From assembly GCA_003615045.1 (NCBI GenBank), contig ML014126.1, positions 62,001 to 126,000 on the forward strand: a stretch of 64,000 bases of DNA, read 5' to 3'. Positions 41,501 to 51,515 of this stretch are shown piece after piece. A program made the translations under genes and the position numbers. Below the pieces are notes generated by a model that made no database searches, was not told the DNA's origin, and worked only from the letters and a program-made list of their open reading frames with translations. Source of the DNA: Caulochytrium protostelioides. Lineage: Eukaryota > Chytridiomycota > Caulochytriomycetes > Caulochytriales > Caulochytriaceae. Within the stretch, counting starts at the first letter, position 1, and each line of letters starts with the position of its first letter.

Positions 41501-43137
41501 GAATCAATGGACGACACGAGCTCTTCAATGTCCTGAGACGCAATCGACGAGGCGCGCGAGAGACTCGACTGCGACGGGAACGCGGGCAGGACGATCGTGT
41601 CGACGGGATCGGGCTCCTTGAAGGTCGTGCGCTTGGGGCTCGTGGAAGCCTTGGTGGGGGAGCGCAGGGCCGAGGGCGACGGCGCCGCGGCGCCGGCGGC
41701 GCCCGCGGGTTTCGACAGCGCCGCGGGCACCGCCGCGTCAGCGTCGTCGCTCCTCTCGGCCACCGCGGCCTCATGCTCATGCGAGCGGAAGTCCGCGTCA
41801 TCCTCGCCCTGGAGACGAGTGTCCACACGGGGATCGGCATCCGCATTCAAATTGGCCTCCGGGTTCGGATCGGCGTCCAGGTCGCCGTCTTCCGACGCCT
41901 GGCGGCTCAAGTCCGACGGAACGTACATTGTGCGCGCGAGACTAACAGCAGACGCGTCGATATCGGCGTCGACTGATGTCTGCGACGTCTCGGCGAGCGG
42001 GCGGGCCGCCATCCTGCTCGCGTCGTCGTCAGCGGCGTCGTCGTCGGCGGCGGCGTCGTCGGCGTCAGCAATCGCGTCGGCGTGGGATCGGGAGGGGGCG
42101 TCCGCGTTCAGGGAACGCGCGGCAGCTTCGAATGGGTCCTGCAGCGTCGACGTCCGCATCGCCGCATCACCCTCCGCGGTCGACCTCTCGCCGGCGGCCG
42201 TCTCCCCACGATCGCCGTCGTCGACCCCGCGGTCCGCGAGGTTCTCATGCGCCGTGCGCGCGTCGACCGCGTGGTCGGCATGAACGCCGTCGCGAAGCGC
42301 CACCTCGTGGCCGTGCGACGCGTGCGGCGCCGGCGGCCGAGCGGACTTGCCTTGGAGAACGCGGCGTCGGTCCCCGCGATGGGCCGTGGCACCGCCACGA
42401 CGGGCGCCATCGCTGTTGCTGCCGCCGCCGTCGCCGTCGCCGTCGCCGTCGCCGCCGTCACTGGGGCCACGAACGCTCGTGTCGGCCGCCGTCGTCGCCG
42501 ACACGAGCGAGACAAGCGACGCGGCAAAGTCGCGCGGCAGCTGCGACACGGGCCGCGGACGCGGCGGGGCGGCGACGGACGGCGAAGACGGCGAAGACGG
42601 CGACGGCGGCGACTGCGCCTCGTGGGCCTCCGCGTCGCTCGGCACCGCGGTCTGGCGCGCCGCGGACGCCAGGGCCGGCGGCGGCGACGACGACGACGAC
42701 GACGGGGCTTGGCGCGCCGACAGCGACGGGAACGCGGGCGCATCAAAGTCGGTCAGGGGCGAGCGGGTCATGGCGAGGCGCTGCTCGATGCGCCCGCCGA
42801 GCTCGCGGTACTTGAGCACGGCGAAGGTATCGTCGCGCGCCTGGTATGCTTGGATCAGGAACTTGACGGCGGCCGCGTGGCTCGAGTCGAACGAGGGGTG
42901 CGCGCCGCGCGGGAACACCAGCTCGGGCATGTCCAGCAGCGCGCTGCTCTCCGCGATCACGCGCCGCCAGTCCTGCAGATTGATGTAGCTTGCAATGCGC
43001 ATGATCCGAAACGTCGGCTGGCTCTCGGCCGGCACCAGATCGATGATCTGCGTCGCTGTCTGGATCGCCCGCTTCCACTCGGACGCCGCAATGTCGGCCT
43101 GCAGCTGGGCCACGAGCGGGCCCGGCGCGCTCGCCAT
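38503..43137 (-). CDS. Very large TPR protein with C-terminal membrane helix, function unknown
   Basis: 1544 residues. The N-terminal helical repeats (about 10-125; SEWKRAIQTATQIIDLVPAE, then NLQDWRRVIAESSALL) look TPR-like. A long Ala/Asp/Ser-rich disordered region follows. Canonical TPRs stand at about 760-870 (RLRLQGNDAFRQNRYKEAKTYYESAL, then DPTNKLVLSNLC and further helices). An uncharacterised conserved-looking region (about 940-1300) contains LGGYDPAVLGMMMELRAM, an LPPGVDDDTWLSYVLP stretch and a WLVAWTF-like segment. The last 45 residues hold one hydrophobic helix (about 1502-1522; VALFGVVVMVLFALEV), consistent with a tail-anchored or single-pass protein. I do not recognise the family. 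Start ATG at 43137. Confidence 0.8.
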   Translation of the reverse strand: MASAPGPLVAQLQADIAASEWKRAIQTATQIIDLVPAESQPTFRIMRIASYINLQDWRRVIAESSALLDMPELVFPRGAHPSFDSSHAAAVKFLIQAYQARDDTFAVLKYRELGGRIEQRLAMTRSPLTDFDAPAFPSLSARQAPSSSSSSPPPALASAARQTAVPSDAEAHEAQSPPSPSSPSSPSVAAPPRPRPVSQLPRDFAASLVSLVSATTAADTSVRGPSDGGDGDGDGDGGGSNSDGARRGGATAHRGDRRRVLQGKSARPPAPHASHGHEVALRDGVHADHAVDARTAHENLADRGVDDGDRGETAAGERSTAEGDAAMRTSTLQDPFEAAARSLNADAPSRSHADAIADADDAAADDDAADDDASRMAARPLAETSQTSVDADIDASAVSLARTMYVPSDLSRQASEDGDLDADPNPEANLNADADPRVDTRLQGEDDADFRSHEHEAAVAERSDDADAAVPAALSKPAGAAGAAAPSPSALRSPTKASTSPKRTTFKEPDPVDTIVLPAFPSQSSLSRASSIASQDIEELVSSIDSALTSTELASAPADETAAAAAAATAAAASAERASAATAPATTAPSSPPSSSPPAAIAAATSSAAAPAQSEDASSPRRRPVSRPAVVTTPASPASPVAGSGPASAARSPAPLSASLRSPAPASPSARSAHAFGATPHVTPSFALSTNRTPSSARPSALASPGPASAADLDADDVADDDAVDAEAAETDRLPTAAADASMAPPPPRRENTILTESMVAERLRLQGNDAFRQNRYKEAKTYYESALKVDPTNKLVLSNLCLVEIKLGNAVSASKAAEVLRRVAPHWNKTWYRSASAALLAKDADTSLQYAAQGLAMDPDNEEIQGLVQQISLSASSSQINLASGMDGATPAAETATAAPGSPAPASAAPTSAHATGAPGTPIVKTTPRLPTVQTAGLGGYDPAVLGMMMELRAMSHDLRKMLPLAPRPDSHVPTATIWDRAVAQSVAFTSFTRAIMKAVFPAAEPNDLPIDLDPALNLPPGVDDDTWLSYVLPSQPLVSAALLLKMMQTSPPHPSPASTSSASTSSSNSSNPPASGSPTSESVAGSKSESGKPPTQTPGHGWFVAWTFTLDPERVRDSALYSYATTSHIYAALVHPATARVVDFLADWNAVTHAADVDAPTSASSPTSRAARLALWRVLGMNERAHKATASSPAPPSPSQAATSLWYTSSNPSQLLDLLAKFPYAAPHDAASASQPPTSLIPRSAAPPHSAMPGGPPASARLIDPLDPEALAPPKSKAFLNVGKVGDWVSDAESSDADDADDADADADAAAAEDLHLTKTQRQHRARRRKVGAALRQRAGLHPGTTLGTAASPAAMDGVRAARSPSPGRSHGLSDFSDMDSEDDEVLAAAGLPPVQHGDEAARLAHDDALARRRMRKDIMQLEVNPADAVLTHETAADDDDDDDDNGAAAAHGADGAPSDARRRRPRERHVGSGVMDRWGERLQALAETVLADATPYYIQEIGMVVALFGVVVMVLFALEVWDLSAWQGRFAQYLPLARQDL

Positions 43138-43566
43138 CGTGGCTACGGCTGCTACACACGAAGGCAGGCGCACCGGGGGTGACTCGACTCCGTCGAATCA
43201 AGAGAGCGCTGCAGAAGAACGACAGAAAGAAATGGGGTGGGCGCAGCGTTCGCTTGGCGTTCGCGGCGTTCCGTCAGAAGGTACCGGCGATCCCGGGATG
43301 CTGATGCTGATGCTGATGCAAGCGACGCGCTGGCCAAGCGTGCGTCGAGCCACCGCGACCACCACGATCGCCTTGAGCGTCGGCGGCGAGGGCCCTGCGG
43401 CGCGGGAGCGCCCTGGGTCTGGGAAATGCAGACGACGGCGGCGCGTCGGCCCGATCGGCGACGGCATCCTGGTGGCCGCCAGCGTATCGGATCGTGCCGA
43501 TCCCGGTCACGCTGGTGACCTCCGTGCTGCTCCGGGCGATCCGCAGCGCGGCACAGCGTAGCGTTG

Positions 43567-43568
<2 letters not shown>

Positions 43569-43598
<30 letters not shown>
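43569..43598. repeat. Ten GGC trinucleotides
   Basis: Perfect (GGC)10 in the non-coding region upstream of the TPR-protein gene. Confidence 0.95.
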
Positions 43599-43600
<2 letters not shown>

Positions 43601-43905
43601 CGGCCATCACGGCGGCGACGGCGTCGGGGCCCCCGGGCAAGCATGCGCGCGCGCCCCAAACTCAGCCTCGCCGCGCCCGGGGAAAGACAACGCCGCGCGG
43701 CCGACGCGCTCATTGGAAGCCCCAGCAGGTGGCGATGGCACAACATCCACAAGCACAGGCCACCATTATCATGGAGCCACGAAGAGGGCGCGACGTTACA
43801 CATTAGTCTGAGCTGAGTACAATGGTGGCATGTCTTCCGACGCAGGTCCTCAGTATGGGTAGTTCGGGTGTCGATGGTATACGCTTGACGTGTAGCGCTC
43901 TTGGT

Positions 43906-44310
43906 CTAAGCCCCGCCCCACCCGGTGTCACCCGCGGCGATCGGCCGAGCCGAGAGGACGGAGTCATGGTCAAATGAAAAGACTCTGCCAAAGATGGTAA
44001 CCTGTTCACGGGGATCTCGATCCTTGTTGAAATAGTTCGATCTCCACTCGATGGTTCGTGTCGCGCTGCAGGATCGAGCATCTCTGAATGTCGAGTATCC
44101 CTTTTTTATGTTCTCACTGATGTCTTGCACGATATTCCATGATTTTATCCGATCGCCCACCCTTTGGCGAACTGATCCGATGATAGCCAACGCGCCCGCC
44201 AAGTCATCGCTGCGCCCGCGCCCAATGGTATAACCACGTCCCCCGTAGGCGGTCGCGTCTCCGGCCCCTGTCCGACCACGAGCGGACACCACGTCAACGT
44301 CATCGATCAT
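43906..44310 (-). CDS. Possible small hypothetical protein, 134 residues
   Basis: ATG at 44310, stop at 43906. Codons here are less GC-biased than in neighbours, and the amino-acid mix is balanced (Asn, Lys, Tyr, Ile, Phe present), unlike the Arg/Pro-rich chance frames. Segments include GALAIIGSVRQRVGDRIKSW, IVQDISENIKKGYSTF and NYFNKDRDPREQVTIFG. I recognise no family. It may be a recently acquired, degenerate or mobile-element-derived sequence, or simply noise in an AT-rich patch. Confidence 0.25.
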   Translation of the reverse strand: MIDDVDVVSARGRTGAGDATAYGGRGYTIGRGRSDDLAGALAIIGSVRQRVGDRIKSWNIVQDISENIKKGYSTFRDARSCSATRTIEWRSNYFNKDRDPREQVTIFGRVFSFDHDSVLSARPIAAGDTGWGGA

Positions 44311-45620
44311 GGCTTCACGCGACGGCGCGTTGGACCCAACGCCCCTCGCAGCTATCGAATGGCCGTGCCAAATGTTCCCGCCGCCGCGTCCTGGTCCAAA
44401 GAGTATTTTTGCGGTTGGCCCAGCGCTGTCCCGTACCAATGCTGGGCTGGCGCGTCGGTCTGTGCGCCCGTGCCTGCCGGGGACCCCTTCCCTTCTGGGC
44501 CTCGCCCTTTCGCTTCGCGGGCGAAACTCCGCCCTGGCCTCGCGGCGGGCATCACCCTTCCCGGGGGGCCGGCGGGCCGACTCGGTGGGCCAGCGGTGGG
44601 CATCGCAGGCACCGACGCGAAACAAGGCGTCGCCTTGGCGGCAGCGGCGACGCACAGGGAACGCCGTCGGCCGTCGCTCGGCCGTCGCTCGGCCGGTTCC
44701 GTCGGTCTCGCGGCGGCGGCGGCGGCGGTCGGGCGCTCACGGACTCTCGCTCGCGGCGTTCACTTGGCCCAACTCCGGCAGGACGAGCGGCCGGGGGGGC
44801 CGCGAGGGTATCGGACTTCCAGGGCCCGGCAGGCCCAAACATCGTGGCGACCGCGGCGGCGGCGGCGCCGGCGGCGCCGGCATCCGCGGCACGTCCGTGC
44901 CCAAGAGCACGTCGACGCGATCAGCACGGCAAGGAGGCACCCGAACATGGCAGGGAGCCTGCCGCGGGCCTGATGAGTGGCGGATCCTCATGGTGAATGG
45001 CGCGGATCACATCGCCGAGCGTCGGTCGTCGCGTCTTCCCATCGCGCTCTCCCCCTTCTCTCTCCTTCGGCTCTTCCGCGCGCGCCGTATCTCCGTCATC
45101 GGCATCGTCTCCATCCCGCCGCCCGCTCGCTCCGTTTCCGAGACATCAACACGCGTATCGTCGCCCGGCTCCATCGTGAACGTCGATTTCGGCCGACGCC
45201 GACCGCGTCGCTCGCGAGCCGACCCTCATCATTGTCGATCCCATGACGCACGCTGCTCTGCTGACCACCTGGGACCCTGTCTATTTGTGCTGCATCTGAT
45301 ACCCTCGTCGTTCATTGTCGCCCCTCACTATCACCGCCATCGCCGCTCTTGCTGCCACTGCAACTCCGACCCCGCCGCGCCGATATCCATATATCCGCTT
45401 CCCTATCGCCATTATCCGACCGATTCCGGTGATTGTCTTCCCACTTCCCTAGATTGTCTTGGGGTTGTCACCGAATCCGGCGGATCGAGCGATCCATCCA
45501 TCGCGATAGACGGAGGCGGCCACCCCTTTTCCTTGCTCGCCGTCAGCAAGCATTGGCGTGACCCGCAACCGCCGTCTCGACCACCACTCGCGGGTGCCGC
45601 CGCCGCGGGAGCGCCCGACC

Positions 45621-48600
45621 ATGCCGCCCAAGTCGGCAAAGCGGGCAGCGGGCGATGCCCGTCCCAAGAAGCCCGCAGCTGCCGCGGCCAAGGCCCGATC
45701 CAAGAAAGCGCAGGCCGCCGCCGCCACCGCCACCGCCGCCGTCGCCGCCGCCCCGACCCCGGCCCAGCGCAGCGTCTCCTGCACCCAGTGCCGCAGCCCC
45801 ATCACCCTACACCCCGGCAAGGCCATCCCCTCCATCTGCCCATCCTGCCAGGCCCGCCGGCCCCAGTCGGCCGGCCGCGCGCTGCTTGTCGAGACCGACG
45901 ACATGGACGACGACATCTGCCCCGTCTGCGACGGCGACTGCACCTGCCACAAGGCCTCCGCGTCGTCCGCCGCGTCGTCCGCCGCCTTCCCGTCCGCCGC
46001 CTCTGCCGCGGCGGCGGCGGTCGCCGCCGCCGCGGCCACTGCCACTGCCATGCGGTATGCCGCCGCGGCGACCATGGTGAGCCCGGCGCCGACGCCCTTG
46101 GCCACCTCGCCGAGCGCCCTGGCACACAGCCATCATCATTCGCACCCGCTGCCGCCGCTGCTGGCGGCGCCCCTCCCGACCTTGTTGCCGCCGGGCCCCG
46201 CGCCGCCGGCGGCCAAACGCCGCAAGCTGGGGGGCGCCGTCGCGTCGAAGGGCCCCGCCAAAGGCACCTTCATGGCGCCGCCCGCGCTGCTGGCGGGACC
46301 GCATGCCGCCGGCCGGCCCGGCGGCAAACGGATCCCCGCGGCACGGCCCTCCGCCACCGCCGCCAAGACCCGGCCTGGCGGCAAGCACCTGGGCACCGCG
46401 GCGGTCAATGAGGCCACCGACTCCGAGACCGAGACGGACAGCGTCACCACGGACGAGGACGACGCGCATCATGCGGCGATGCTCGGCAGCGTGGGCCACC
46501 AGACGACACCGTCCTCGGCCGCCGCGGCGGCCGCGGCCGCGGCATTGCTCCACTCGAGCGCCTTCGGGACGCCGCAGCGGTTGCCCGCGCCGCCGCCGCC
46601 GCCGCCGCCGCCGCCCGCCCACGGCGCCGTGCCGCGCGGCAAGACGCTGCCGGCCAGCGCTTTGTATGCGCGCAAGCACCCGTCCGCCCACCACGTGCTG
46701 GCGTCCAAGAACGTGCTGCTGCACGGCGCGTCGGCCTTCGCCTCGGACACGGCGACCGATGACGACTCGCTCACGGAGAGCGCGACCGCTTCGGACGACA
46801 CGGACTCCGACTCGGACGGCGCCGTCGCCGTCGCGCCGCCCCCGGCGCTGCGGGGCCACGCGCAAGCGGGCGGCAAGACCGTGCCGCGGGCGGCCTCGGT
46901 CGGGCGCAAGACCGTGCCGCCGCGGACGGGCAAAACCGTGCCCAGCCATCTGGCCGCTGCCGCTGCGGCGCTGCCACCCCTGCCGCCGTCAGCACCCGCT
47001 GCATCCGCGTCGACGCCGGCCCCGACGGCTGCGGCGCCCGCGTCGTCCGCGGCGCCGGCGACCGCCCCCGTCAAGGCCGCCGCCGCCACGAAAAAGCGCG
47101 CGCCGAAAACCGCGGCCGAGCCGGTGAAGGCCGCAGCGAGCGCTGCGTCGGCCGCCGCGGCCTCGACAAAACCCAAGAAGGGCAGCCAGGCGCCGCCCGT
47201 GTACAGCGCGTCGAAGCCCCCCAAGATCCCGACCCCGGCCACGGGCGCCTCGTCCAAGGCCGCTTCGAAGCTCGACCGACTCAGCCGCGGCGACTTTTCC
47301 GCCGCATCGTATCGTCGTTCTCGTGACGGTGACCGCGATCGCGACCGCGACCGTGGACGGAGTAAACGCGACGGCAGCTCGTACGTAGCTTCGTCCTCCG
47401 CGCTGCGCAGCACCTCGTTTCCCAAGTCAGTGGCCGCGGCCGTCGCGGCGATCGCGGATGATACCGACTCCGAGTTCGACAGCGACGATGCTGCGCCGCC
47501 GCCTACCGTGCTATCCACTTCGACCTCCGCCTCGTCGGCCGTGTCACAGCGCCACCGCCACCGCCAAGCGCGCAGCAGCAGTCTGAGCGGCAGTAGTCAG
47601 CTTGCCCCGACGTCGTCCTCGTCATCCTCGCTGACCGGGGCAACGATCACGAAGGCTGCGCAAGCTAAAGCGTCGGCATCGTCGTCGATGGCGGCGGTGG
47701 CGACGTCCTCGCTCGCATTGGCCTCCTCGGGAGCCCACGGGGCATCCCAGACGCGGAGCGAGGGTCCGCGTCGTCCGCAGAGTTTGGCCGCGGCGTACGC
47801 GGACTCGGGGTCCGACGGCGTGAGCGACACGAGCAGCGCTCTGTCGTCCGTCGACGACGTCTTTCTCTCGAGCTCCGAGGATAGCGACGAGCCGCCGCGG
47901 CGAGGCTTCGTCTCGGCGCGGCCCTCGCCGCCCTCGTCGCGCAAACCGCCGTCGCACCTGCCGATCGACTCCAACGCCGTCGCCGCGATGCTCCGCGATG
48001 CGGCCGAGCTCACCTCGGCGGCGTCCGGCTTCCACACGCCCATGAAACTCTCGGGTGACGACGAGGACGACGACGAGGACGACGGAATTCCGCTGCACGA
48101 AGCCGTCGCGCGCCGTCTCGAGGCGCTGAAGCGGGAGGCCGGATTTACTTCGGGCGCCGACTTTGCCCGCGCGGCATCTATGGCACAGCATGATGAGGAG
48201 GAGGACGACCGCTCGTCCGTTTCGTCGCTGCATACGTCTGACTTCGAAGAATCTTCGGACGCCGAGCAGCACCGCCGCCACGGCGATGACGACCCTGACG
48301 TCGACGAGGCCGCTGCCGCCGATCGCGATGACAACCGGAGCGATACGACCGACAGCGATGGTGACGACAGCGACGACGGCGACCACTTGCCGACGACGAC
48401 GTCGCTGGCGGAAGCTGTCGGGCTGTCGATCGCCTCGTATGCCGAGGTCGAAGAGGTCGATGTGGACGTCGACGAGACCGCCTTGGACCACGTGATGGCG
48501 CTCGATCTGCAGCGCCACGTCGATGCCGCCCTGGATGACCATGATGCGGACTCCGACGACGATGTTGACAACGACGACGACGACGAGGGCGACGAGGCGG

Positions 48601-51515
48601 GACCTGTGTATTACGTGGTCTCGGACCACGAAGACGGGTTCTCGGTGGACGTGCGGTCGTCGAACGAGCGGTCGCGCCGCCGCCGCCGCATGTACGAGGA
48701 AGCCGCCTCCCGCCATATGGCGGGCGCGCGGTCGACCCCGATCCTGGCGGGCTCCAACTTCTGGGGTTACATGGACGCTGAGGACAGCGAGGAGCTCGAG
48801 GACGAGTTGGAGCAGAGCATGGCCGACGACGTGCATCCGCAGCGCGTGAAGCAGGGCGCCTCCAAAGCGTGGAAAGAACGCATCTTGGCGGCCAAGTATG
48901 ACGAGGACGCCGCTAAGACGCCCAAGGCCGCGGGCGACCCGGACGGCTGGATCGTGCAGACCCGCTCGCCGTCGCCGGCGCCGCCGCCGGACGCTGTTGC
49001 TGCTTCTGCCTCTGCTGCGGATGCGGATGCTGCGGCCTCCCATCCGTCGAGCCCTAACGTCCACGCCGCGTCGCCCCAGCCGCTGTCGCTCGTGTCGCAG
49101 CCGCTGCCCAGCGAGGCGACGCTTGTCAACCCGGACGACCACCAGCAGCTGGCCTACTTCGACCTGCACCTGCCCGTGACCGGCGACGGCCAGCTCGATC
49201 TGAGCGACGCGCAGGTCTCTCGAGCATACTACGACGTCGACGATAACGTGCTCTACCTCTGTGACGAGGACGATGAGGACGACGCGGCCGAGGGCGCAGC
49301 CGCGGCGCCTGACGGTCCCGACGCGATGGGCGCCATGGACGCGCCGGGCCTCGCGGCGGCCCTCGCGCAGCCGCTGGACGCCACCACGGGGCTTCTCTTC
49401 GATCCGAGCGCCTTCCTCGGCGTCGGTCTAGGATTCGGTGTCGGTCTCGACGCCATCAAGCCTTATGACGCGGCATGTATCGAGTCTGCCGTCGCGGCCG
49501 CCGCCGCTGCTGCGGCCATGAGTACCGACACTGCCGCCGACCCCGCCGCGGCGTCGGTTGCTGCCAAAGACGCGACGTCAGGTCGTGAAGACGACGACAA
49601 CGCCACTGAATCGGACGCCGGCTCGGACGCCGGCTCGGACGCGACCGCGCGCTCGCCTGCCCGTGACGGGGACGCAGCATCGCCGTCGTCGCTGCTTGAC
49701 ATCTTCCTCAACCCGACGCCCGACGGCTCCAACTCCATTGTCGCGCGGCTGGAGCACGCGCACCTCGAGCGCATGCAGCGCGAAGCCGCGGCGGCGGCCG
49801 CGACGCCGATGTCGGTGCCGACAACGGCGCCAGCCTCGGCCGTCGGCAGCCCCTCGGCTGCGGGCGGCGACGATCTGACGATGTCGATGCCGCCGCTTTC
49901 GCTGTTCCCTGCGCCGAAGCCGAACGGCATGACGCCCGTCATGACGCCGAGCCGCGATTTCGTGACGCCCGGGCCCGAGATGCTGGAGCACGCGTCGGCG
50001 GCCCTCGAATCGGTAGCCACGACGCCCGGTGGCGCCCGCGATGCGTCGGACCACGCGTCGGCGTCGATGGCCGCGGCCGCCGCGACCGCAGCGGCGCTGG
50101 GTCTGCCCCCGACGAAGCTCCGCGACCTCGAGCAGCTGCTGCAGACCTTCCATCCCTCGCTGCCCAGCATGGGCGCTGGCGGCATGGGCGCTGGCGGCAT
50201 ATCCGCGTCATCCCTGCTGCAGAAATCGAACCTTGACCGTCTGCAGGCCGGCCTGCCGCCGCAGACGCTCATGAGCCACGTGGCGCGTACGCCCATGACG
50301 CCGCAGCCGTCGTCGTCAGACGCGACGACGCCCGGCACGACGGCGACCTCGGCCACGGAGCCTGATGGCGATCTTGCCGACGACGCGACACCGTTCACGG
50401 GCCTGCCGGCGCCGGTCCCCACCGGCCAAAGCGGGTCCGAAGTTTCCTTTGCTTCCCTCGACTTGGCCGCGGCCCAAGCGGCCGTCGCGGCTGCCAATGC
50501 TGCGGCCCAAGCTCATGCTGGTGCTGGTGCCGGTGACGGCGAGCATGCCGGGGTCACCTCTGCGACAACGACGACGCCCGATATCTTTGATACCCCGAAC
50601 ATTCAACCGTTCTCTCCGAACGCGTTCCCGCCCGGACGCAGCATGACGCCGCTGGAGCGCATGGGCGCCGCCGCCAGCATCGCCGCGTCTGTGGCGGCCT
50701 CGATGCCGGCCGCCATGCTCTATGCTACGACGCCGAGCCCCTACGGCGCGCCGGTGTCCTTCACCTCGCCGGCGGCCCTGATGCCGGTGACGAGCAGCCG
50801 CCCCGCCGCGAGTCGCGGCCGCGCCACCGCGGCGCGCCGCGCGTCGGACACCGAGTCGGCGAGCGACAGCGACAGCAGCCACGAGTTCGGCTTCAACGAT
50901 CTCGTGGACAGCGAGTTCCTCGACGACGACGCGGTGACGGCCGCGTTCGATGCGAGCGTGGGCGAGGACGCGGCGGACACGAAGGCCGCGACGCGCCGGC
51001 CGCTGCTCGCGTACAACTCGGCCTTCTCGCGGCATGCGCGCGCGCGCGCCCGGCACCTGTCGACCCGCGCCAAACGCCGCCAGGGCCGGCGCGCGCTGCA
51101 TGCGGCCGCCGCCGGCTTGCCCTCCGGCCTGCCGCCGGCGCATGGCGCGATGCTGAGCAAGCCCGGCCACGGCCACTACCCGGGTCACGCCCACGGTGTG
51201 CCGTCGAGTCTGGCGCCGTCTGTGGCGCTTGCGGCCGCGTCGATGGCGTCGATGGCGCCGTCGGTGCCGACGACGATGGCGATGGCGATGACGCTGCCGA
51301 CGACGGGTGCGACAGTCCACAGCGGCGCGGCGCGTCCGAGCCGGCGCGGCGGCCGCGGGAGCGATGGTCGGCGCTCGGTCGCGCTCCGCGGCGCGGCGCG
51401 CGGGGGCCCCATCCGGTCTCCGAGCGAAGCGCTGCTCCGGTCGGCGACGGCCAATGGCGCGTTCCCCAGTGAGTGGGCCATGGCCGACGACGACCTGCTG
51501 GGTCTCATCATGTGA
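45621..51515 (+). CDS. Large acidic Ser/Ala-rich protein with N-terminal CxxC cluster, probably nuclear
   Basis: 1964 residues in one exon. The ATG at 45621 opens MPPKSAKRAAGDARPKKPAA, a basic Lys/Ala-rich N terminus. Cysteines are at C54-x2-C57, C73-x2-C76 and C100-x2-C103-x3-C107-x-C109. The segments CTQCR and ICPVCDGDCTC recall the first and last parts of the 4CXXC-R1 (CDCA7-type) zinc finger, but the middle cysteines are missing, so the match is weak. The rest is low complexity with Asp/Glu clusters (about 800-1100). A few conserved-looking islands stand out: SDHEDGFSVDVRSSNERSRR, STPILAGSNFWGYMD, and near the end a Ser/Asp/Glu block. Function unknown. A chromatin or transcription role is only an inference from the composition. 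Confidence 0.75.
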   Translation: MPPKSAKRAAGDARPKKPAAAAAKARSKKAQAAAATATAAVAAAPTPAQRSVSCTQCRSPITLHPGKAIPSICPSCQARRPQSAGRALLVETDDMDDDICPVCDGDCTCHKASASSAASSAAFPSAASAAAAAVAAAAATATAMRYAAAATMVSPAPTPLATSPSALAHSHHHSHPLPPLLAAPLPTLLPPGPAPPAAKRRKLGGAVASKGPAKGTFMAPPALLAGPHAAGRPGGKRIPAARPSATAAKTRPGGKHLGTAAVNEATDSETETDSVTTDEDDAHHAAMLGSVGHQTTPSSAAAAAAAAALLHSSAFGTPQRLPAPPPPPPPPPAHGAVPRGKTLPASALYARKHPSAHHVLASKNVLLHGASAFASDTATDDDSLTESATASDDTDSDSDGAVAVAPPPALRGHAQAGGKTVPRAASVGRKTVPPRTGKTVPSHLAAAAAALPPLPPSAPAASASTPAPTAAAPASSAAPATAPVKAAAATKKRAPKTAAEPVKAAASAASAAAASTKPKKGSQAPPVYSASKPPKIPTPATGASSKAASKLDRLSRGDFSAASYRRSRDGDRDRDRDRGRSKRDGSSYVASSSALRSTSFPKSVAAAVAAIADDTDSEFDSDDAAPPPTVLSTSTSASSAVSQRHRHRQARSSSLSGSSQLAPTSSSSSSLTGATITKAAQAKASASSSMAAVATSSLALASSGAHGASQTRSEGPRRPQSLAAAYADSGSDGVSDTSSALSSVDDVFLSSSEDSDEPPRRGFVSARPSPPSSRKPPSHLPIDSNAVAAMLRDAAELTSAASGFHTPMKLSGDDEDDDEDDGIPLHEAVARRLEALKREAGFTSGADFARAASMAQHDEEEDDRSSVSSLHTSDFEESSDAEQHRRHGDDDPDVDEAAAADRDDNRSDTTDSDGDDSDDGDHLPTTTSLAEAVGLSIASYAEVEEVDVDVDETALDHVMALDLQRHVDAALDDHDADSDDDVDNDDDDEGDEAGPVYYVVSDHEDGFSVDVRSSNERSRRRRRMYEEAASRHMAGARSTPILAGSNFWGYMDAEDSEELEDELEQSMADDVHPQRVKQGASKAWKERILAAKYDEDAAKTPKAAGDPDGWIVQTRSPSPAPPPDAVAASASAADADAAASHPSSPNVHAASPQPLSLVSQPLPSEATLVNPDDHQQLAYFDLHLPVTGDGQLDLSDAQVSRAYYDVDDNVLYLCDEDDEDDAAEGAAAAPDGPDAMGAMDAPGLAAALAQPLDATTGLLFDPSAFLGVGLGFGVGLDAIKPYDAACIESAVAAAAAAAAMSTDTAADPAAASVAAKDATSGREDDDNATESDAGSDAGSDATARSPARDGDAASPSSLLDIFLNPTPDGSNSIVARLEHAHLERMQREAAAAAATPMSVPTTAPASAVGSPSAAGGDDLTMSMPPLSLFPAPKPNGMTPVMTPSRDFVTPGPEMLEHASAALESVATTPGGARDASDHASASMAAAAATAAALGLPPTKLRDLEQLLQTFHPSLPSMGAGGMGAGGISASSLLQKSNLDRLQAGLPPQTLMSHVARTPMTPQPSSSDATTPGTTATSATEPDGDLADDATPFTGLPAPVPTGQSGSEVSFASLDLAAAQAAVAAANAAAQAHAGAGAGDGEHAGVTSATTTTPDIFDTPNIQPFSPNAFPPGRSMTPLERMGAAASIAASVAASMPAAMLYATTPSPYGAPVSFTSPAALMPVTSSRPAASRGRATAARRASDTESASDSDSSHEFGFNDLVDSEFLDDDAVTAAFDASVGEDAADTKAATRRPLLAYNSAFSRHARARARHLSTRAKRRQGRRALHAAAAGLPSGLPPAHGAMLSKPGHGHYPGHAHGVPSSLAPSVALAAASMASMAPSVPTTMAMAMTLPTTGATVHSGAARPSRRGGRGSDGRRSVALRGAARGGPIRSPSEALLRSATANGAFPSEWAMADDDLLGLIM

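Larger units (their letters stand above)
43138..45620. other. Long intergenic region with an AT-richer island
   Basis: Divergent promoters of the TPR and the large acidic-protein genes. It includes a (GGC)10 repeat and, at 43800-44310, an AT-richer patch with an unusual minus-strand open frame (listed separately). The remaining open frames look like chance. Confidence 0.45.

Noticed and set aside
43806-43930. Short non-coding RNA, 5S-like or snRNA, at the edge of the AT island
   Set aside because: No match to 5S promoter elements or to conserved U1, U2, U4, U5 or U6 segments.
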